DNA of 33,042 nucleotides. It comes from Hyphomicrobiales bacterium. Its GTDB lineage: Bacteria > Pseudomonadota > Alphaproteobacteria > Rhizobiales > Rhodomicrobiaceae. The stretch is from positions 1 to 33,042 of the forward strand of contig JAHQVI010000129.1 of assembly GCA_019634405.1 (NCBI GenBank). The letters are read 5' to 3'. This document shows, piece by piece, positions 16,467 through 24,681 of the stretch; within the stretch, counting starts at the first letter, position 1, and the number at the start of each line of letters is the position of its first letter. A model generated the notes under the pieces. The model was not told where the DNA came from, made no database searches, and saw only the letters and a list, made by a program, of their open reading frames with translations. Both the position numbers and the translations under genes were made by a program.

Positions 16467-19400
16467 GTGATGACGAATAGTGGCGAGTACTCGGATAGCG
16501 ATATTGCAATTATCGGAATGGCCTTGCGCGTTCCGGGCGCACGCAATACAAGCGAATTCTGGTCCAATCTCAGAAACGGCGTCGAATCCATTCGCGATCT
16601 GTCGCAAGATGAATTGCTGGAAGCGGGCGAAAAGCCGGATCGCATGCGGAAGAAAAACTATGTCCCGCGCGCGGCCGACATGCCGGATATGGGAATGTTC
16701 GATGCCGAATTCTTCGGGCTTAGTCCGAAAGAAGCGGCGATCATGGACCCGCAGCATCGCCAGTTTCTGGAATGCAGCTGGGAAGCGATGGAAACGGCCT
16801 GCCGCACGCCAGAGCATATTGACGGCCCCGTGGGCGTCTTCGCCGGTTGCGGCATGGGCAGCTATTTCTACTTCAACGTCTGCAGCCATAAGGGCCTTGT
16901 CGACGAGACGGGCATGTTCCTGCTGCGCCATACGGGCAATGACAAAGATTTTCTGTCGACCCGCGCGTCCTTCGCCTTCGATCTGCATGGGCCAAGCGTC
17001 AATGTGCAAACGGCCTGCTCGACCTCGCTCGTTGCCGTTCACTATGCCTGCCAGAGCCTGTTCAGCGGCGAATGCGACATGGCGCTTGCGGGCGGCTCCA
17101 CGATCGAGCTGCCGCACCGGCGCGGCTATATCTATCAGGATGGTGAAATTCTCTCGCCCGACGGTCATTGCCGCGCATTTGATCATCGCGCCGCCGGAAC
17201 GGTCTTCGGCAGCGGCTCCGGCGTCGTTGTTCTGCGCCGGCTCGCTGACGCCCTGGCCGATGGCGATCCGATCCGCGCGGTCATCAAGTCGACAGCGATC
17301 AACAATGACGGCGCAAGCAAGGCCGGCTATCTCGCGCCAAGCGTGAGCGGACAGGCTGCCGCCATCGTCGAAGCCCTTGCTATCGCTGACATTCCGGCTG
17401 ACAGCGTCCAGTATGTCGAATGCCATGGCACTGGCACCTATCTCGGCGACCCCATCGAGATCGAAGCGCTGACACAGGCCTTTCGCCAGACCAGCACGAA
17501 TAACGGTTTCTGCCGGGTTGGCTCCGTCAAGACGAATATCGGCCATCTCGACACCGCTGCCGGCATTGTCAGCCTGATCAAGACGGCTCTGGCACTGGAG
17601 AACCGGGAAATCCCGCCAAGCCTCGGCTTCGAAAAGCCGAACCCGGCGATCAATTTCGCGGACAGCCCGTTCCTCGTGAATGACCGCCTGACGCCGTGGA
17701 CGTCAACAGGCCCGCGGCTTGCGGGCGTCAATTCGCTCGGCGTCGGCGGCACGAATGCGCATGCCGTGCTTCAGGAAGCGCCGGAGCTGGATCTTCAGCC
17801 CAAAGAAAAACCGGAGATACCGCAAATCCTGCTTTTCTCGGCGCGGACAAACAAGGCGGTCGGACATGCCGCCGAACGCATCGGCGCTTACATCGATCAC
17901 CGCCCCGATATCCGCCTGACCGACATCAGCCATTCGCTGGCAAAGGGCCGCCGCCAGTTCGAGCATAATGGCGTTATCGCCGTTCGCGACACGGACGATG
18001 CAGCGCTTTCTCTCAAATCCGGCGATCAGACGAGTATCTTTTCTCAATCCACAATCGAGGATCTTGCCGGCGCGGTGTTCCTGTTCCCAGGCGGCGGCGC
18101 GCAATATCCGGGCATGGGCGGATCGCTTTACGTCCATGAGCCCGCCTTCAAGACAAGCGTTGACGAGGGGCTATCCTATCTGCCAGCCGATGTCGCGGCC
18201 GAAATCCGCCAGCTTTGGCTTGATGATAAGGCCCCGGACGCCGCAAATCGCCTGTTGAAACCGTCGCTTCAGCTTCCAGCCATCCTGATTATCGAGGTCG
18301 CCATTGCGCGATTATTCGCCGATTGGGGTATCAAGCCGAAAGCGATGATCGGCCATTCGATGGGCGAGAACACCGCTGCCTGTATCGCAGGCGTTCTCAG
18401 TTTCGAACATGCGGTCAAGCTGGTCCGGCTGCGCGGCGAGCTGTTCGACGAGATCACTGGCGGCGGCATGCTGAGCGTCGCGCTCCCGCCTGAAGAGTTG
18501 AAACGCCGTGTGCCGGAAACGCTTGATATCGCATCGGTGAATGCGCCTGATTTGTGCGTCGTCTCCGGGAGAGATGAAGAGCTGGAGACATTCCGCAAGG
18601 CGCTGCTCGCGGAAGATATCGAAGCCAACCGGGTGCCCATAAACATTGCCGCGCACTCCCGCCTGCTCGACCCGATCCTGTCGCGCTTCGAGGCGTTCCT
18701 GCGCAGCATCAGCCTGAGAGCTCCCGAAATCCCGATCATCTCCAATCTGACCGGGAACTTTCTGACCGGCGAACAGGCCGCAGACCCGCATTACTGGACA
18801 ACCCATCTGCGTTCGACGGTTCGCTTTTCCGATTGCGTCAAGACAGTGGCAGAAACCGGCCGCCATTTCTATATCGAGGCCGGACCTGGACGTGCGCTTT
18901 CCTCGCTTGCCAAGGCGCAGGACGCCATCACCGCCAATCAGGTTGCGAACAGCCTTCCGCACCCGGATGAAAAGACGGACGACCAGCTGCATTTACTCGG
19001 CACGATCGGCAGATGCCGTGCGGCCGGGCTTGACGTTGATCTTGATCGGCAGTGGCGGGATAGCGCACCGCAACGCATACCGCTCCCGACCTACCCGTTC
19101 CAGCACCAGCACTACTTCCTCGATATCGTGGAAAACCGGCGCACGGATCAGGACAGCGAAGCGCTGGCCAAGATTACGCAGATCAGCGACTGGGGCTGGA
19201 AACCGATCTGGCGCCAGTCGCTGCCCGATACGAAGTACGGCGCAGACGCGCAACTCTCATCATGGCTGATCTTCCTCGACGACACCGGCGCGGGCGAGAA
19301 GATTGCGGCCCGTCTGCGCGATGGCGGCCACAAGGTGATTACGGTTGCCCCAAGTGATGTGTTCGCCAAACTTGGCGACAATGCCTATACGCTTTGCGAT

Positions 19401-22400
19401 GAGGACGGCAGGCCCGGCTACGATGCGCTGTTTCAGGAGCTTACCGCAAATGGCGGCATCCCAGAGGGCATCCTGCATATGGGCCTGTTCACCGGCGCGC
19501 ATCGCCATCGCCCCGGTTCAAGCTTCTTCCACCGCAACCAGGAACGCGGCTTTTTCAGCCTGTTCTACCTCGCTCAGGCGCTCGCTGAAGCGGACGCCGC
19601 ACACGATATTCAGATTACGGTCGTCACCAACGGCATGCAGCGCGTTGGCGAAGAGGCCGTGCCCTACCCTGAAAAGGCGACCATCCTTGGCCCTGTGCAG
19701 GTCATACCGAAGGAGATGCCGTCCATATCGGTGCGCGGGATCGACCTTCCGGCATCAGACGAGGCGCAACCGGCCCGGAGCAATGGCTTCCTTTCGACCG
19801 AGGCTGTGCGTGATGTGGCCACTGCGCCGGAACTGATCGACCAGCTATGGGATGATCTGTTTGCGGAGAATGATAGCGAGATCATCGCCTACCGCAATGG
19901 ACGCCGCTGGAAACAGGCCCATGAAGCGCACAAGCTGGACGCGCCGAAAAAAGGCGCAGACCGCTTCCGCGAAAATGGCGTCTACCTGCTGACCGGCGGG
20001 CTTGGCGATCTTGGCTCTGTTTTTGCGCTGGATCTGGCCCGCCGCTACAAGGCCAGGCTCGTACTGCTCGGCCGGACCGAGCTTCCCGGGCGCGACAATT
20101 GGGACGATTATGTTACGACCTATGGCGATACGGACCGGATCGGCAAGGCGATCACAACGATCAAAGCCATCGAAGATGCCGGCGGCGAAGTGCTTTACGC
20201 CAGCGCCGATGTCACCGATGCCGAAGCCATGACAGCGCTTGTCGCCGACGCCAAAGCCCGTTTCGGCGCGGTTCACGGCCTTTTGCACATGGCGGGTATC
20301 GTCAAGGACGAGTTGATCCAGCTCAAGGAACCGGGCGACATCAACGACGTATTTGCGCCGAAGGTGATGGGCTCCGTTATCCTTGCCGAAGCGCTGGCCG
20401 ATCAGCCGCTTGACCTTATCGTGCTGTTCTCCTCCACCAGTACCGACATCGCACCGGCCGGGCAGGTCGATTATGTTGCCGCCAACGCGTTCCTCAATGC
20501 GTTCGCAGAAAGTCGTGCCCAGGGCGAAGCGCCGCATGTGGTCGCTATTCACTGGGGCGTCTGGAAGGAGACCGGGCTTGCAGCGCGCTCGGTCCAGACC
20601 GTCGAGCAGGACAATGACGCCCCCGCATCGATCACGACCATCGACAATTACCTGTTTGACCGCAATATCCGCGACGCCGAAGGCCGTGAGGCATTCGAAG
20701 GCCGCTGGGACGCCAAACGCCACTGGATCCGGAACGAGCACCGTCTGGCGAATGGCGAAGCCGTCTGGCCGGGGACAGGCTATATCGAGGCCATATCGCA
20801 AGCGCTGGCCGCATCCGGGATCAACGGCGCTTATGAGATCGCCGACCTGACATTCCTTCGCCCTCTGCCGATACCGGATGGCGGATCCCGGATCGCGCGC
20901 GTTACACTGGAGCGTCTTGGCGGCGCGCGGCAGAAAGTGACGATCGAGACCAAATCCGCAAGCGAGGAGGTCTCGGGCTGGATCAAACACGCCGAGGCTA
21001 GCGTGAGGCCCCATTGGGGCGCAAGACGCGAAGCCGTCGATCCTGCCGGGATCGCCAGCGCATGTAGTGGCAAGATCGTGGAGGCTGAAGGCGAGGCGCT
21101 GCGGTCCGCGCAGGAAGCCCATCTCGATTTCGGCCCACGCTGGAAGGTGCTGCGCTCGCTCCATCTCGGCAAGGCGGAAGCGATGGCGCGGCTTGAGTTG
21201 GCCGAGGCATTCACAGGCGATCTGGATGGCCAGACCCGGCTTCATCCTGCGCTTCTCGACATTGCAACCGGCTACGCGATGGAGCTGGTTCCCGGATATG
21301 ATCCCGCCGCGAAGCTCTGGGTTCCGATGTCCTACGGATGCATACGCATTCTGCATTCACTTCCACAGCGCATATGGAGCCATGTGCGCCTGAACAGCGA
21401 AGACGCCTTTGGCGATGGTTACGCCGTGTTCGATATCACGATATATGACGAGAATGGGCAGGTTCTGGTCGAAATCGAGAAGTTCACGGTCAAACAGCTC
21501 CTGCAGACCGCTGACTTTGCAGCTTCTGCTCAGGACCATGCAAATGACGCCGCTCAGAAGCCGGTTCCCCAATCGGCTTCTGGTCAGCAGGAGCTGTCCC
21601 CTGCCCTTGCCCGCCTCGCCCGGCAGGTTGACAATGGCATTGCCCCGAATGAGGGCGTCGAAGCTCTGATGCGCGCCATCGGCTCGGGCCTGCCGCAGAT
21701 CATCGTCAGCTCGATGGACCTGCCCGCCCTTCAGCGTACGGCCACGCAGAGCGATGAAGAAACCGACACCGCCGTCGCTTTCGAGCGCCCCACGCTCGAC
21801 AATGATTTCGTGGCCCCCCGCAATGAGCTTGAAGAAACGCTTGCCGGATACTGGTCGGAGCTGCTCGGTGTGCAGACGATCGGCGTGCATGACAATTTCT
21901 TTGATCTTGGCGGCCACTCATTGATTGCGGTACGCCTGTTCCGCATGATCAGGAAGGCGTTTGCCGTCGACTTCCCGATTTCGGTCCTTTTCGAAGCCCC
22001 GACCATCGCACAATGCGCCGAATTGATTGAAGCCAGAGGCGGCGCGGCGGTTGGCGGCGGCGCGAAAGCCGACAATGAAAACAGTCCGGCCGCGCCAGAG
22101 CAAACATTTGTTCATCTCGTGCAGATGAGCACTGGCAAGAATCCGAACGAAACGCCCTTCTTTGTCTGCGCGGGCATGTTCGGCAATATTTTGAATCTGC
22201 GCCATCTCGCCATCCAGATCGGCCAGGACCGGCCTGTCTACGGCCTCCAGGCGCGCGGACTTTACGGCGATCAAGCGCCGCATGAAACGTTCGAGGACAT
22301 GGCCCGTGATTACCTCAAGGAAATCCGGACCATCCAGCCCGAAGGCCCTTATCTCCTGAGCGGATTTTCCGGTGGCGGGCTCGTTGCCTATGAAATGGCA

Positions 22401-22949
22401 CAGCAACTGACGGCGGCAGGCGAGATGATCGCCATGCTGTCGCTGCTGGACACGCCTTATCCGGAAGATGTCTCGCTTTCGATGCTCGACCGCATTTCGA
22501 TCCGGACGCAGGACATCCGGCGCGAAGGCACGGCGTTTTTCGTGCGCTACGTCAAATGGCGGATTGAATGGGAGCGGCAGCGTCTTCGCGAACGAAATTC
22601 CGAGCCGGCCAGCGCAGAGCAGTTCCATAGCAAGGATGTCCAGGAAGCCTTCATGCACGCCCTGTCACGCTATGAAGCCGCTCCGTATGACGGGCAGGTG
22701 CTCTTGCTGCGGCCCAAACTGCGCATAGCCTACCGCCTGTCGGACGGCCGCGAGCTGAACGCCGATCGCGGCGCAATTCACGCCGATAATGGCTGGTCGC
22801 CCTTTATCCGTAATCTGGCGATCGTGGAGGTTCCCGGCGATCATGATGGCATGGTGCTTGAGCCAAATGTCCGCGTGCTGGCCGGGCATCTGCGCAAGGC
22901 GCTGAACCAGAGCGAATGGGGCCTTTACCCGTCGGTCGCCGCTGAATAG
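16467..22949 (+). CDS. stand-alone type I polyketide synthase, KS-AT-KR-DH-ACP-TE
   Basis: KS: VQTACSTSL (Cys codon 17016), VECHGTGTYLGDPIE, NIGHLDTAAGI; AT: FLFPGGGAQYPGMG and GHSMGE (Ser codon 18357); KR: YLLTGGLGDLGSVFALDLA (~19980) and FSSTSTDIAPAGQVDYVAANAFLNAF; DH: HRLANGEAVWPGTGYIE (20739) and HPALLDIATG (21243); ACP: DNFFDLGGHSLIAVRLF (Ser codon 21918); TE: LLSGFSGGGLVAYEMA (Ser codon 22368). ATG at 16470 is an alternative start. Confidence 0.95.
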   Translation: MMTNSGEYSDSDIAIIGMALRVPGARNTSEFWSNLRNGVESIRDLSQDELLEAGEKPDRMRKKNYVPRAADMPDMGMFDAEFFGLSPKEAAIMDPQHRQFLECSWEAMETACRTPEHIDGPVGVFAGCGMGSYFYFNVCSHKGLVDETGMFLLRHTGNDKDFLSTRASFAFDLHGPSVNVQTACSTSLVAVHYACQSLFSGECDMALAGGSTIELPHRRGYIYQDGEILSPDGHCRAFDHRAAGTVFGSGSGVVVLRRLADALADGDPIRAVIKSTAINNDGASKAGYLAPSVSGQAAAIVEALAIADIPADSVQYVECHGTGTYLGDPIEIEALTQAFRQTSTNNGFCRVGSVKTNIGHLDTAAGIVSLIKTALALENREIPPSLGFEKPNPAINFADSPFLVNDRLTPWTSTGPRLAGVNSLGVGGTNAHAVLQEAPELDLQPKEKPEIPQILLFSARTNKAVGHAAERIGAYIDHRPDIRLTDISHSLAKGRRQFEHNGVIAVRDTDDAALSLKSGDQTSIFSQSTIEDLAGAVFLFPGGGAQYPGMGGSLYVHEPAFKTSVDEGLSYLPADVAAEIRQLWLDDKAPDAANRLLKPSLQLPAILIIEVAIARLFADWGIKPKAMIGHSMGENTAACIAGVLSFEHAVKLVRLRGELFDEITGGGMLSVALPPEELKRRVPETLDIASVNAPDLCVVSGRDEELETFRKALLAEDIEANRVPINIAAHSRLLDPILSRFEAFLRSISLRAPEIPIISNLTGNFLTGEQAADPHYWTTHLRSTVRFSDCVKTVAETGRHFYIEAGPGRALSSLAKAQDAITANQVANSLPHPDEKTDDQLHLLGTIGRCRAAGLDVDLDRQWRDSAPQRIPLPTYPFQHQHYFLDIVENRRTDQDSEALAKITQISDWGWKPIWRQSLPDTKYGADAQLSSWLIFLDDTGAGEKIAARLRDGGHKVITVAPSDVFAKLGDNAYTLCDEDGRPGYDALFQELTANGGIPEGILHMGLFTGAHRHRPGSSFFHRNQERGFFSLFYLAQALAEADAAHDIQITVVTNGMQRVGEEAVPYPEKATILGPVQVIPKEMPSISVRGIDLPASDEAQPARSNGFLSTEAVRDVATAPELIDQLWDDLFAENDSEIIAYRNGRRWKQAHEAHKLDAPKKGADRFRENGVYLLTGGLGDLGSVFALDLARRYKARLVLLGRTELPGRDNWDDYVTTYGDTDRIGKAITTIKAIEDAGGEVLYASADVTDAEAMTALVADAKARFGAVHGLLHMAGIVKDELIQLKEPGDINDVFAPKVMGSVILAEALADQPLDLIVLFSSTSTDIAPAGQVDYVAANAFLNAFAESRAQGEAPHVVAIHWGVWKETGLAARSVQTVEQDNDAPASITTIDNYLFDRNIRDAEGREAFEGRWDAKRHWIRNEHRLANGEAVWPGTGYIEAISQALAASGINGAYEIADLTFLRPLPIPDGGSRIARVTLERLGGARQKVTIETKSASEEVSGWIKHAEASVRPHWGARREAVDPAGIASACSGKIVEAEGEALRSAQEAHLDFGPRWKVLRSLHLGKAEAMARLELAEAFTGDLDGQTRLHPALLDIATGYAMELVPGYDPAAKLWVPMSYGCIRILHSLPQRIWSHVRLNSEDAFGDGYAVFDITIYDENGQVLVEIEKFTVKQLLQTADFAASAQDHANDAAQKPVPQSASGQQELSPALARLARQVDNGIAPNEGVEALMRAIGSGLPQIIVSSMDLPALQRTATQSDEETDTAVAFERPTLDNDFVAPRNELEETLAGYWSELLGVQTIGVHDNFFDLGGHSLIAVRLFRMIRKAFAVDFPISVLFEAPTIAQCAELIEARGGAAVGGGAKADNENSPAAPEQTFVHLVQMSTGKNPNETPFFVCAGMFGNILNLRHLAIQIGQDRPVYGLQARGLYGDQAPHETFEDMARDYLKEIRTIQPEGPYLLSGFSGGGLVAYEMAQQLTAAGEMIAMLSLLDTPYPEDVSLSMLDRISIRTQDIRREGTAFFVRYVKWRIEWERQRLRERNSEPASAEQFHSKDVQEAFMHALSRYEAAPYDGQVLLLRPKLRIAYRLSDGRELNADRGAIHADNGWSPFIRNLAIVEVPGDHDGMVLEPNVRVLAGHLRKALNQSEWGLYPSVAAE

Positions 22950-23034
22950 GCCGGATCACGCGCAGCGCAGACCGGGAGAGCTGACCGGCTGGCCCGGATC
23001 TTGCTGTGCTCCGTCCGGGCGGCTGCTCCGCGGA

Positions 23035-23511
23035 CTACCCCTTCTCGCGCAATAGCCGGGCTTTCTGGCGGTCCCAGTCGCGGTTCTTTTCCGTCTGCCG
23101 CTTGTCATGGAGCTTCTTGCCCTTTGCAAGGCCGATTTCCAGCTTAGCGCGCCCCTTATCGTTGAAAAAGAGGCGCAGCGGAACAAGCGTCATGCCCTCC
23201 CGCTGGATCGCGCCGATCAGCCTGGCGATCTCGCGCCGGTGCAGAAGCAGCTTACGCGGACGGCGCTCTTCATGATTGAAGCGGTTGGCCTCCTTGTAGG
23301 TCGGAATATAGGCGTTGATCACATAGATTTCGCCGCCTTCTTCCGTCGCATAGGATTCGGCAATATTCGTCTTGCCTTCGCGCAACGATTTTACCTCGGA
23401 CCCGGTGAGAACGATGCCCACTTCGAATGTTTCCTGGATCTCGAATTCATAGCGCGCCTTGCGGTTTTCCGCGACGGAGCGGCGCGCCGGTTTTTTCTTC
23501 GGTGCGGCCAT
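23035..23511 (-). CDS. smpB: SsrA-binding protein SmpB
   Basis: [37 protein letters not shown]...[19 protein letters not shown]...[32 protein letters not shown]. Confidence 0.97.
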   Translation of the reverse strand: MAAPKKKPARRSVAENRKARYEFEIQETFEVGIVLTGSEVKSLREGKTNIAESYATEEGGEIYVINAYIPTYKEANRFNHEERRPRKLLLHRREIARLIGAIQREGMTLVPLRLFFNDKGRAKLEIGLAKGKKLHDKRQTEKNRDWDRQKARLLREKG

Positions 23512-23517
23512 GGCTTG

Positions 23518-24411
23518 CTAGTCTACGACCGCCTCCAGCGCGCGGATGCCAGCCTTGTCGAGGGCCTCGCGAACATGCTCCTTCGTGCTGTCGGCAATCG
23601 GGCTGAGCGGCAGGCGGACATCCGCCTTGCAGATCCCGAGCAACGACGCAGCGTATTTGACCGGCCCCGGATTGCTTTCGATGAACAACGCATCATGCAG
23701 GGGCATCAGACGATCTTGAATCTCCAGCGCTTTCCGGTAATCGCCGTCGAGACAGGCCGCCTGGAACTGCGAACACAGCGCCGGCGCGACATTCGAGGTC
23801 ACGGATATGCAGCCTTGCCCGCCATGCGCGTTGAAACCAAGCGCGGTGGCGTCTTCGCCGGACAGTTGACAAAATTCCGGCCCCATCGCCAAACGCTGCT
23901 GGGAAACGCGCAACATGTTGGCGGTGGCGTCCTTGACGCCAGCGATATTGGGCAACTCGAACAAACGCGCCATAGTCGCCACGCTCATATCGATAATGCT
24001 GCGGCCTGGTATGTTGTAGATGATGATCGGGATGCTGATCGCATCATTGATCGCCTTGTAATGCTGATACAGTCCGTCCTGGCCCGGCTTGTTGTAGTAG
24101 GGCGTTACGACCAGAACGCTATCCGCCCCTGCGGACTGGGCGAATTTCGCAAGTTCGATAGCTTCGGCCGTGCTGTTCGATCCCGCGCCCGCCATGACCG
24201 GAACGCGCTTATTGGTCTGCTTGACGCAGATTTCTACAACACGCTGATGCTCGTCATGCGACAGCGTCGGCGACTCGCCCGTCGTACCAACCGGAACGAG
24301 ACCGTTCGTGCCTTCGCCGATCTGTAATTCGACAAGCTTTCGGAACGCATCCTCGTCCAGCGCGCCGTTGTCGAACGGAGTTATAAGTGCCGTGAATGAT
24401 CCCCGAAACAT
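23518..24411 (-). CDS. dapA: 4-hydroxy-tetrahydrodipicolinate synthase
   Basis: [55 protein letters not shown]...[21 protein letters not shown]...[14 protein letters not shown]. Start set to ATG at 24411. Confidence 0.96.
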   Translation of the reverse strand: MFRGSFTALITPFDNGALDEDAFRKLVELQIGEGTNGLVPVGTTGESPTLSHDEHQRVVEICVKQTNKRVPVMAGAGSNSTAEAIELAKFAQSAGADSVLVVTPYYNKPGQDGLYQHYKAINDAISIPIIIYNIPGRSIIDMSVATMARLFELPNIAGVKDATANMLRVSQQRLAMGPEFCQLSGEDATALGFNAHGGQGCISVTSNVAPALCSQFQAACLDGDYRKALEIQDRLMPLHDALFIESNPGPVKYAASLLGICKADVRLPLSPIADSTKEHVREALDKAGIRALEAVVD

Positions 24412-24681
24412 GATAAAACCTTCAAAAGTTGGCCGACATACGACCATCGCCTCAGAATTAACCTAAACGGACCATAGTGATTTGTATGAGCAGCGGCAAG
24501 CCGAGCTTTTCTCCAAAATGTGAGATCCTGGGCGCACCGTGTCGTGTTCTGGCCTTAATGGATTCACTGAAATCTCTTGGAGTTTTGGTTATCTTTGAAA
24601 GGGCTGCAGAACCCGTTAACATTTTGATGACATAAGACGACCTGATCGTCCATAGGCGACGATAGGAAACCGGCGGCAAAA

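Noticed and set aside
19845-21356. 503-aa minus-strand ORF antisense to the PKS (also 16461-17546 minus)
   Set aside because: Long antisense ORFs are expected opposite GC-rich coding DNA; translation shows no family signature and the + strand PKS motifs are unambiguous.
22992-23020. GCCCGGA-N15-TCCGGGC stem between PKS and smpB as a terminator
   Set aside because: 7-bp stem with a long loop and no T tract on either strand; insufficient.
8727-23034. Mobile element or CRISPR associated with the EPS/PKS block
   Set aside because: No transposase, integrase, tRNA, direct-repeat boundaries or regularly spaced repeats seen; acquisition is suggested only indirectly by the LacI remnant and composition change.
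23107-24327. 406-aa plus-strand ORF antisense to smpB and dapA
   Set aside because: Spans two clear core genes on the opposite strand; no recognisable domain.
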